From Zygaena filipendulae (Eukaryota > Arthropoda > Insecta > Lepidoptera > Zygaenidae): a DNA stretch of 64,000 bases. Positions 21,201-33,200 of the stretch are shown piece after piece (the stretch's first letter is position 1; every line of letters begins with the position of its first letter). Both the position numbers and the translations under genes were made by a program. The notes beneath the pieces were generated by a model that saw nothing but the letters and a program-made list of their open reading frames with translations, did not search any database and was not told the origin of the DNA. The DNA lies in the NCBI GenBank assembly GCA_907165275.2, contig OU015649.1:12740001-12804000 (forward strand). The letters run 5' to 3'.

Positions 21201-24200
21201 CAATGTTTTTTCGGAAATATTTGCATAAAAAGTGTTAATTAATGCTCAGAGCATAAGTTTACTGTGTTTATTACGAAAGAGTACGCGTAGTTTCGAAGAA
21301 CTTGTGCCGTGAAATTGCAACGTGCCGGCACCGCTAATAAAGTACCTAAGTTGCTTCCAATTTGGAATTTGGGTTTAAAATCCTTTCGTATTTCGCCTTC
21401 TCGGTACCTCTACCGTATAAAAATTAAATCGATAAAAAATAAAAGGACCACGCTCTTCATCCTAGATGGAGAAGAGCGCTGCCTCGTCGCTGATTAACAA
21501 GCGATCTAAACTTAAATCGTAGGATCGGATCCTCGAACTGAAAGTTTAAGTAACCAGGTAAGTCATATATCAGGTATATGACACCAGGACTAGATCTCTC
21601 CTACCTACATCATCAACAAACGGTTGACAAAAAACAGAATTTTGAAATACAACTATAATTATAGCAAAGGCATTTGTGGAAGTGCAGGAGTTAGAAATTA
21701 TTACCAAAAGCTTATATAGAAGGTCTAGGGCACTAAAATTCCTTTAGCAGTTTAAACTAAATACCGCTATTCACTTTGAGAAAATACCTACAATCAGGTA
21801 CTGTTTTACCAAAATTTGTTAAATTTAAGGTAATAAATGTCTCGATTGGGCTATCAGCGGCCCCCAAGATGTTAACAGCAGTTACTAACTAGGTGGAAGA
21901 GGAGTTGAATGACAGGATTACAGTGTTAGAATCTATATTTCTTCCAACCTTTGAAGGACAGTGAATTTAATTTCTTACTGCTCGGTGACAATTGAATCCA
22001 ATTGAATCTTATTTTAGCTGGTATATATTTATTACAAGTAATAAAGTTTTCTGGTCTATCCTTTACAACCTGTTAAAAGACAACTTTGTGGAGCTTGCGT
22101 TCCTACATCCTTTTGGAAAATATACCTGTATAAAGATATAAATTAGTATGTTTTATGTAGAAACAGAGGTACCTACATAAAGTAAAACAGTTTCTTTGTG
22201 TCACAATCCACCTGTTACCTACTAATCCAGATATTTTAAGGTAGTAAAGGAGTTATGAAAATTCTTAACAGGTATAATACCTATCTGTGATATTTTAGTT
22301 TATAAATATTAATTTTATACTTCTGTTATTTTGTGTCAGTTAGACCATTTCTTGTAAGTTGTGTTAAATAAAGTTAAAATAGGATTAAGATGCCTAAGTT
22401 TAAAGAATAGAATCAGTTTTTATTGTATTATTAATTTTTTACTAGTCAATCTCACCAGTTCAAAAGGGTGACTACATTGCCTTCAAATATTCCCAAAAAC
22501 ATTAGGTCAGGGCCAGCCTAGGCACTGGCGTGTTACTATTGCCTTTGGCTTTAGTTTGTCAAGGAGCTAAATGCTACTATTATGTAACACTACTAGTACT
22601 GCCACAAGTATAAACAGAGTGGTAACAAGACAAAGTCAGGTAACCTAGTTTCCTAGCAGAGACACAGCGGGTGTGTGTTGAAGGCTTTTACCTGTTCCCC
22701 TTAAAGAAGGATTTTTACCTGTCAGAAAGGGAATAATAAAAATTCTATATTTAACATAAGAGGTAGGTCAGCAGACCTAACAGAAGTTTTTTGCTTACTC
22801 TAAATAAAATAGCTTACCTACTTGAAACATGAGGAGGGTAGAACGAATGAACGATCAGCTTACTAGCAGCACCTCTAAACCTAACCAGCAGCCTGGAGAT
22901 TTGACAGAAAAACTTGACTCTAGCTGCGGTTTACCTCTTGAAATGTTATAATGTAAAAATTGCAGTAATATTGGCATTGTTGAATGCAGATCAGAAAAAC
23001 AAACTGGTACCGGAATGGTGCCTTTTACCCCAGGCCTCGGAGGCCATATTCCAAAAGTGGGGTATCTTACATGTGGACTTTTGTTTTGCTGCCTATAACA
23101 GACCCGTGCCGGAAGGTTGCATATTGCTACAAGGCCTCGGAGGCCAAGGCTCTAAAAGTGGACCTTCTTGGACATGAACCTTTGTGCCGCCTACAAAAAA
23201 AAAAAAAAAAAAACATAACATGCCGGAAGGGCATATGTTGCCCCAGGCCTCGGAGGCCAGATTCAAAAGGTGGGGCGTCCTAGACGTGGACCTCAGTGCG
23301 TCAAATATGTCGGCCGTTGTGCGACAATACGTCACTTGGGACAAGTACAGGCAAGGGCACAGGACACAGGACATAGTGGCTGCGAAAATATTTCGGCTAC
23401 ACATTCTGTCAAAGATAAAAATTGTTACTAACCTAAGATCACTAGTAATGTCACTAGTAATTTAGATCAGGGTTGCACCACATTAAACACAGATGTTGAC
23501 AGGTGGCCAACAGATGTGAAGGTGTAAAGACTGATACAACCAGTATCCTAGATTACCTACCTAACTACCTGATGCATTTCCAGGAAGAAGATCCTCCCCA
23601 GAGGTCGAACCTCCAGCCTCTAGCATGAGAGGGGGGGGGGGGGGGGGTAGATAGGGTCTACAGTCACTAGTTTACAGACAACTGACAAAGACAAAGAGCT
23701 GGAGGCAGGGCCACTTTTAGCTTGATTTCAGTTATCTTGTGCCTCAGGGACAAATTTATCGAACTGTATTCACCAAGAATTCAGGGCTATCCCTAGTGTA
23801 GTACAGTTAATATTATACACATTGTGTTCCACTGTTTTAAAGATATACTTTTAAAAAAAGGGTTCAAAATAACCACATTTGTTGTGGCATTAACTTAAGA
23901 CTAGGGTGTTTATGACCTTATACCTTTATTACCCTATATTTGTGTAGTTTTTAATGGTTACTTTATTCCAGACTACCAGCTGTTCTCTGTGGTTTCAGTC
24001 TTGTGAACTTTGGGGTGAAGAATTGTACCACAAGTATAATCTATACCACGAGTGCCACGACCCCAAGTACACATAAAGGCCAGGTACTGTGATTCTGCTC
24101 ACATGAGTTTTAGAATACTGTAAATAACTTTTGACCCAAGATAAAAAGATAGTTTATCTGGAAGGAATTTAGGACCGAATAATTCTAAGGGTTACCACTA

Positions 24201-27200
24201 CATGTAATACAACTTTTCTCCATAAAGCAGTAGTAGGTACTCGAGTAAACTATCACACTGCAGAACGGTACCTACATCTATTTCTATTAATGACGAGATT
24301 AATGAATTAATCATTTACCTAGTCAAGAATTCTGGTAATTTTTATTTTACACAAACATGTACAAAGACATGGTTAAGTAATGTGTTAATGTTATAAATAA
24401 AATAAGGGTGAACTTAATTCTGAATGAAAGCTCTTCCTAACTATGAGCAGAAGAAAAGATGAACAAAGTATTGTCATGGTATTGTAGACAAATCTTACTA
24501 AAAAGAAAACAAAGGATATAAAACATTAACAAAATTATGTACCTAAATATGATAAAGTCTGACCTGGGTAATTACTTACCTACATAATACATATTCTATT
24601 TCAATTTAAAAGATCTACTAAAAATAATTAATTTAGTAATAACTAAATTACGATTCTAATATGGATAGTTAAAGTTATTTAAATCTATACAGATTAAAAA
24701 AAAAAAATATATATATATATATATAATAAGTATTAATGATAATTTAAATATTGTTAAAAAAAAAAAAAAAGAAAACAATTATAATAATAATAAATAAATA
24801 AATAATAATATTAATAAATAATAAAAATAAAATAATAAATAAGACAGTAGATGCAGTGAAGTAAATTTAAAGAAATAATAGGATAAGATAATATACTTAT
24901 TAACAAGGAGGACACTGATTATACTAAACCTACACATATAGGGGGTCACAGAGCCAGAATAATTTATTAAGCAAGACATAAAAGATTCAATTCTAGCCTC
25001 CACAGGCACTGTGTGACAAGGTATTCAGTCAAGGAAGTCTACCACCCAAAGACAAGATGACTCAAAAGTGACTTAAACATTAAAGCAGAGAAATATCACC
25101 TGCCTTGGATTGAGAGGTTTAGATTCTCGATTGTGAAGCTACTTAAGTTTTTATCTGTGCTAACTGCTAAGATACAGTCTTATTTGATTAGTTTATAAAA
25201 CAAGTGCATACTTTTTCCATTTCTGTGGAGTTTATCATTATTATTATTTTGAACACACAAGCAGATTCAGGGTTCAAAGGGGGTGTGTTTCAGTATTAAT
25301 GATTCAGATTTCAGAAAGCAAATTAATAGTTTTAACAGTATGAAGACAAATTCAAAAGAAGTACAGTGCTCACTATTGAAAAGACACTTATCGTTAGTTG
25401 ATAAGACAGCTGAGGGCTGAGAACACATGCCCAGTCTCAGATTATAGAAATCAGAAGTTCTGAGAAGACTGAGTTACCAAGATTGATTATATCTTATCAC
25501 AGGCATAATTAAACCAGCTAATCCAGGAGAATATTGGTTAGATAAAGACAATTTAAACTTATTTGCAGATCTTTTTCACAGTTTAAAAAGATGGTAAGTT
25601 GTCAGATAACTTCCTATATATCTAGTGTGTCCACACTTCAAACTGTCTTGGTATATTATCAAGAATATCAAACCTTGTTAATTTCTTAATTCCTTTTGAA
25701 TAATTGCTTCAAGTTATTTTTATTTGTAGTATTAGATTATGATGGTAATTTTATTGCATAATTCATTAAGATTCTCAAATCTATTATGTAATGAGATAAG
25801 TATATCATTGGTATAGTGTAGTACATTCTTTTTAGAATATTCATATACCTAACCAAAATGTACTGTATGAAATAAATCACATAGCGTCTGCCTTCTTCAG
25901 ATATTCAGACCTCTTTCACCAGCAGATAACAAACATGTCTTCAAACAACGCTGTGTGTTTTGAAAGAACACATAATAGAACTGTTTTGCATTCCAACAAA
26001 ACAGATATTATGTGTATGAAAAAACACACAGCGTTGCAGTAGAATACTTGCTGGTAAGTTTGAAGACTTCTATGAGTGACAGATGACACCGCGCCAAAGA
26101 CAAGCCGGCGCCCTGCTGCTGAGTGCTGAGGTAAAGAGCGGGAGCATAAAAGGCGGAAAATGTCGGTAAGTTCGTACTATTTACTGAGATATTGGCAAAA
26201 TCCCATGACTGCTTCTTCAAACAACGCTGTGTGTTTTTTCATACACATAATATCTGTTTTGTTGGAATGCAAAACAGTTCTATTTCATTACAAGTGCGGA
26301 AAGGCTGTCATTGCAAAGAGTTCCGACAAATGTCGACCCGAGCCGAGGCGCAGCCGAAGGTGAGGGTTGACAGTCGGAACTCTTTGCAATGACGGTTCCG
26401 CACGTGTACTGAACAACTATTTTACAGTTGCGAAAAAAATGAAGGAATTTAGTAAAATAATAAAAACACAAACTCAACTAAGTTCCAACTGTGATCAAGA
26501 GACGGCACTAGTCGTATTAGTAATACGAAACCTACGTTGCGCAATACAAAAAGTGTGTCAAAAATGGCGAAACGACTTTGACACACTTTTTGTATTGCGC
26601 AACGTAGGTTTCGTATTACTAATACGACTAGCGCCGTCTCTTGATCACAGTTGGAACTTAGTTGAGTTTATTGTGTTTTTATTTTATATTGCTTCATTTT
26701 TTCGTAGTTCAGTACACGTGCGGAACCGTCATTGCAAAGAGTTCCGACTGTCAACCCTCATATTCGGCTGCGCCTCGGCTAGAGTAGACATTTGTTGGAA
26801 CTCTTTGCAATGACAGGCTTTCCGCACTTCTGATGTAATATACTATACCATGGTAATTATCCTTAAAAAAAAATATGTTAGTGATGAAGCCAGCTCACCG
26901 GCGGCGTTGTACGGCGGCGGCACCCACACGGGCTGGCGCAGCTTCACGTGGTAGTAGTAGGTGCGGCCGCGCTCGTCGACGGCGCTGCGCCACAGCGACG
27001 GCAGCACCACCGCGCCGCCCGCGCCGCCCGCGCCCTGCGGCACGCGTCGCACACCACACAATCAAACTCAACATTCTATTTTGTCCGTCAGTTATTATCG
27101 TCTCACTGATAAAGCAAAAAATAAGTTTATTCTTTTATTTAAAATCTATATAATAAAAATGAATCGCCGAATGTGTTGCTAAGCGCATAACTTCCAAACG

Positions 27201-30200
27201 ACTGCACCTAATTGAATAATTGTTATATTTTTTGTGTTCGTTATTGTCAGGACAAGGTTTATATAAAAGAAGTTTGGAGTTCCTGCGGGAATTCCGAACC
27301 TCACGCGGGCGAATCTCCGAAACGGTTTGACCGATGTTGACGGGACTTTCACTGCTAATTAGCTGTTGTTATAAGGAGTAAATAAGACTGCATTGGAGTT
27401 CCTGCAGGAATCCCGAAACTCACGCGGGTGAAACCGCAGGGCACAGCTAGTTATTGAATAAAATACTGTCTAACTTAAAAATATTTATCTCTTTAGCGTG
27501 ATTTAGCGCTTCGAAAGTTCAGAGGTGGGGGCTCGTGACGTCATTAACCGGTAAGCCCCGTATTAACTGTACTGGATCATGACGTCACGCGACATTTCCA
27601 CTCAATGTATCGCCGTTGTTTTCAGATTACGTAAAAAAAGGAAAAATATGTATACATGTCCAATATATTTTATTAATCTACAAGACGACCTAAAAGTTAA
27701 AATACACACACACGGATTAAAGTCGAAATTCCTTTTCATTTTATACGCCAAAAAATATAAACGTACTTGGTAATACTTTTTAAAATATCAATAATGAAAT
27801 GTCCACTTAGTTGCAGAAAAATATTGAATCTGAAATACTAAAATAATAATAATAATAATAAATAATTTATTCATATTTTAAGATAATCATACCACTATTT
27901 AACATTCAACTTTAATAAAAAAATCAAACCATAAACATACATACCAAAAATTGACAGGGGACAAAATGAAATAACCATTTTAGTATTTGGTTTAACACCT
28001 ATGAATGCATTTTTCTGCAATTTTTCTTTAAAATTCTTAGAACATAATATTTATCTGTCTCTTCAGAGTAGGCTACACTCTGTGTTACACCCTATAAAAT
28101 GAGTGTATAAAAAAAAGTTTTGGAACGAATGTCTCGATTTAATAAAAAATCATTGATATAAAAATTAATTTAACAGCGATGTTTACCTTGTGCGCGTCCC
28201 CGGCACGCGGCTGCGACTGCGGTTGCGGCTGCGGCTGCGGCTGCGGCTGCGGCTGCGGCTGCGGCTGCGGCTGCGGCGGGAAGGCGGCGGTGGGCAGCTG
28301 CTGCCCGAACATGAACCCGCCCATGCCGAACCCGTTCATGCCCATCATACTGCTCACAAATCATATTATAGCATTATAATAAATCGAGCTGTTCCGGACT
28401 ATCGGGGGAACTCCGGAATGCGCGTTCAAATAAACTGACAAACACACAATTTTTCCAAATATGATTTTACCTTTAACCTTTTATTTCTAACTGGCTGTCC
28501 CCCCGGATTCGCCCGTGATAATTGCGGAGTTCCCGCGTGAATTCCAGGATTAACTATACTTATAAACCTTTCTCTGGAATTACTTTATCTATTGGTGAGC
28601 ACCGCCTGAAAATCCTTTCAGAAGTTTTTGAGTTTAGAGTTGATACAGACGTACAGACACGCCGAGTCTGGTTCAAATTGAAATTAATCAGATTTAACTC
28701 ACTTATGTTGCGGCATGCAGTAAGGCTGGGCCGACGCGAACGGCGGACAGAAGCCCGGCTGCTGGAAGTCCTGCTGGCCCATCCAGTCCGGGGGCACGTC
28801 GGGCATCACGCCGGACAGCATGCCGGGCATCATCATCGGCATGTTGGGCATGTTCGGCATGTTCGGCATGTTGGGCATGTTGGGCATGTTGGGCATATTG
28901 GGTGGCCCACCTAGCATACCGCTCGGGAACATTTGCGGCATGTGCTGAATCATAAATAAATAATACTTAACTATTTTCCGATATTAACTGTAGTAACGCG
29001 AACGTGTGCTTCGTAAAAGATTTGTTTTATTAATAACTAGCTGTCCCCCGCGGTTTCACACGCGATAATTTCGGAATTCCCGCGGGAATTCCAGCATTGT
29101 ATCTATCTACTTATTTATTTAAAAGTTACACCAACATCTATACTATAATAAAAGAGTAGAATCCGCGATTTGAATTGAATTTTTACCTAAAATTGAGAGG
29201 GGTGATAAAAAAGTAACCAAGCCCAAAAAAAAAAGTTTTTAAAATTCTTTTCTGTCTGTCTGTCTGTTCGCGATAATCTCCGCATCTACTGAACCGATTG
29301 TCATGCAGTTTTCACAGGTAGATTAAGCTTAGTCTGGAGCTACATATAGGCTTTGTTTCATTAAAATCGGATGTCGGGAAAAAAAGTTGTTGTATAAAAA
29401 CCTTTCATGCGGGTGAAACCGCGGGGCACAGCTAGTAGTAAATACTAACACTTACTTACAGTGAACTATTAGTGTAAACTGCATGAAAATCCGTTCAGTA
29501 GGGGGGAAGCACGGGGAAAGAAAATGAACAACATGTGTTGTTAATTTTCCATGCAAAAAAATGCTTGTGCTCCTCCCACAGAAGTTTTACTATTACTATT
29601 ATAAACGCGAAAGTGCGTTTTTTTGTGTGTTTTTACGCTTTCAGGGCCTAACGGCTCAACCGATCGTCATAAAATTTTGCATACACGTTGTCAGGGGCAC
29701 AGAGAAGTACATAAAGGACTTTTTGTCCCGGAATTCCCGCGGCAAACAGCTAGTATCTACCTAATGACGCAAGGTAGCGAAACGGAAGAGCGGGAACGGG
29801 CTCAGCGAGTGTTGTCCTATGACGTCACGCGCATTGAACGCGGGCCGGTTCTATATCTCGGAAACTAATTGACGTATCGAAATAATTCTTTTAAGCAATA
29901 TCTTCTATTTTCAACGGAGAATACAGAAAGCTAACATTAAAATTTAGTGAACATTCTTAATTGGGTGTTTTCCAAGGTTGGAAAATCAAACTTCTATAAT
30001 TAGTCCGTCAGTTAGAAAATAAAAAAAACAATAGACACGTATTTTCTGCTTTTTCAAATTAATGAAAATAAACTTAAATAAAGCGCATTAAAGTGAGGGA
30101 CTCGTGACGTCATTTTTCGGTATAAGCTCCGTACAAACTGCACCGGGTTGTCACGTCACGTGGAATTTCGACTCAATGCATCGCCGTTATTCTTTGATTA

Positions 30201-33200
30201 CGTAAAATAAGAAAAAATACGTGTCCAATATTTTTTATTACACGACGGACTGAAAAAAAAAAATTAATCAAGTAGCCAATAACCTGCGGGTAGGCGTCGT
30301 GCTGCGCGGGTACGGCGGGCACGGCGGGCACGGCGGGCGGCCAGTAGTGGCCCCAGGGCGGCGCAGGCGCAGGCGCGCGCGGCGCGAGCTCGCGCTGCCG
30401 CCGCGACTCGTCGGCCGCGGCGGCCGCCTCCGCGAACGCGCGCCGCCGCTCCTCCTTGCTCATGGGCGGCACCGCCGCCAGCACGCGCTCGCTCAGCCTG
30501 CGGACGGCGGTCACGCACCGTCACACACACACACACACACACACGTGTCGCGCACAGTTCGTACAGTACAGCGGCAAAAATAGAATCCTTACTATCTAGT
30601 AGTAGTAGTAGTAAACTAGCAGGTAACTTTAGTAAAACAAGCCTTCTTAATATTTGGACATAGATAAGCAATAGTGTGTTAACAGACACTGGAGAAATTT
30701 TAAAACTATAGCGCCATTTTGTGTCACATTTTTTATGTTCAATATTTAGTTACATATTTAAACAATGTAATAAGGTAAACACAGAATTAAAAAACTTTCT
30801 CTAACTCCCAATAAATCGAATAAATCGTTCTGAATCATTAACTTCATTTTGTGGGTTAACATGTTATTGCTTATCTGCGTTCATTTGGTATATGAATTTT
30901 ACAAAAAAGCAAGGTTTTTTATTCATCCAGTATGTGTGTATACTTAAAATCCTTACTATCTTTACTAAATGCGAAAGTGAGTTGGTTTGTTTGTTAAGCT
31001 TTCACGCCTTAACGGCTCAACCGATCATCATTAAATTTTGCACACACGTCAAGGGTAAACAGAAGGACACTTTTTATCCCAGAATTAGCGGGGGAATTCT
31101 GAAATTAACGCTGGTAAAATTTCATGAAATTTTACATCCACGTTATCAGGCGTACACAGGAGGACATAGCGTACTTATATCCTGGAACTCCCGCGGAAAC
31201 TAAGTAATAGGCGCTAGTGTAATAGGCGCTAGTGTAAGTAATTTTTTCGACATAAAATACATTTTAATCATATTATTGTTTATTTTTTTACATGGGGTGT
31301 ATCAGGTTTTCAGTTAATTCATTAACACGTTGTATATCAAGCGTATTTAGCACATTGCTACGTGTCGAGCGTACCATACATGCGTATATCACTATAGTTT
31401 ATTAACTATCTATGAATAACATAGTATTTTATTTAAAAAAAAAAACTGTTGAAAAAAATCTTGGCAGCCGTCAAGGCACGGCACCACTTGCACTCGCTAC
31501 TCGACACCTACCGACTCCAACTATTATCAATCAACCTAGCGCCGTCGCTCACCTGATACTGCGCCTGCTCTCGGGGCTGCCCCTCCGTTTTCTCCGGTCC
31601 CTGTCGTCCCGGTCGCGGTCCCTGTCCCGCTCGCGGTACCGGTCGCGGTCCCTATCTCTGTCCCTGTCCCTCTCCTTCTCGCGTTCTCGCTCGCGCTCCT
31701 TCTCGCGCTCCCGCTCCCGCTCGCGATCGCGCTCCCGCTCGCGGTCGCGGTCCCGGTCCCGCTCGCGGTCCCGGTCCCGCTCGCGGTCGCGCGACCCGCT
31801 CGAGTCGGCGGCGCGCCTCTCCACGTTGGCCTGCCGCTCGTGCTCCTTCATTTGCTGTATGCGCTCCTTCTTTGGGATTTTGAACACCTCCTGCGAAAGT
31901 TGAGCAGAACTTTTAACGAGCTCTCTAAATTGTGTGACCTCGATCTCTTTAACCAGCCCGGTGTCGGCAAGGAATGCACTAAGCAGGCGATTTTTCTCTC
32001 AGCAGTATTTTAAATAGTATTGGCAAAGCTCTGTGGATCAATCTAGAAACAAGATTCTAGAATCTGGAAATGTTGAAGATATTTATGTTTTTTTATGTTC
32101 CTGTAATGTAACGTGATCTATGTCTTATATTCTGTATTTGATGTCTTAATGTATGTAAATTGGTTTTTATCAGCGGAGACCTATAATTAACTGCAATTTT
32201 TGTATTCAATTGTTGGTCTTCCTAAAAATAAATAAATAAATAAAATGTGTGTGTTGAGAGAAGGCGATGATTGGATGACGCTCTTTTTTTTAGTTTGGCA
32301 ATTTTTTGGTTTCAGATTGATTGGAATGACTAAACATCTGTGGAGTCAAACTATTTCAAAATTAATCTTGATTAAAAAACTGCGTTTATCAGTGTACCAG
32401 AACAAGAAGTGAAACTGACGCGAAAAAAAAGTAAAAAACAAAAATTTCTTGGCCAATCTGTAAAGATACTCAAGTAAAAAATATAAATCAATTAAGATTG
32501 AAAGGACTTGTAGTCTAATAATTTTCTCGTCATCATAACCGAAGAAGTTTTATTTTATAAATAATATTTTATAAATAATTCAACAGAGCAATACTACAAT
32601 CACAAAGTAACTTATATCGGTGTACATACTGTAAAGTACTTAGCACATTGTTGCGTAGGTAGTTACCTTCAGACTGGACCACCTCTCTATCAGCTGATTG
32701 GAGAGGTCCTTCACTTTGTCCAACATGGCGGCGGTCTCCTTGCCCCTATCCGCGGCAGGGGGCGGCGCGCCCTCCGCGCCCCGGCTCGGAAGCTCTACCG
32801 GTAAACCTACAGTGCAAAAGAAAATAAATATCACGAATTTGATTTTATAATGGTACCGGAGTAATTTAGTACAGGCTACTAATAGCAAACAAATAATACT
32901 AGCTGGCCCCCGCGGTTTCACATACATTCTCTGTACCCCTGAAAACGTCAATCATCACTTTCCAGTCTTGGAGTGTTTATATATCTATAGTATAATATAA
33001 TAAGTAATTCTACGTAATATATATCACGTTTGCTTGATTTCCACGACACAAGCTAATTTAATAGCTTACTTGTGGGATTGAGTATCTACATATATCTTTG
33101 TTTGTGAAGTGGATTATTATTATTATGTACTCTCTTTTCATAATCTCGGACTAAGTCCGGTCATTTGGTAGGCTTGTGTGGGGACACAGGTCCAACACGT

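Larger units (their letters stand above)
19144..26898. other. Set2 intron 13 (7.8 kb), no coding exon found
   Basis: The flanking exons join in matching phase (AAC GCC GCC G / AG GAG AGT). Inside are a 168-bp inverted pair, a retroelement fragment array, homopolymers (A at 23192-23210, G at 23631-23647), AT-rich simple repeats at 24690-24840 and the foldback structures at 25938-26838. No open frame has good splice context. Confidence 0.55.

Noticed and set aside
20950..21228. 92-codon frame repeated in reverse at 26008-26220, at first sight a duplicated gene
   Set aside because: The shared part is exactly the 168-bp inverted repeat; the frame is not delimited by splice sites and the residues match no family. 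Treated as repeat.
26367..26813. 148-codon open frame running through the large palindrome
   Set aside because: The frame crosses both arms and the centre of the palindrome, so its two halves are reverse complements; openness is a by-product of the element.
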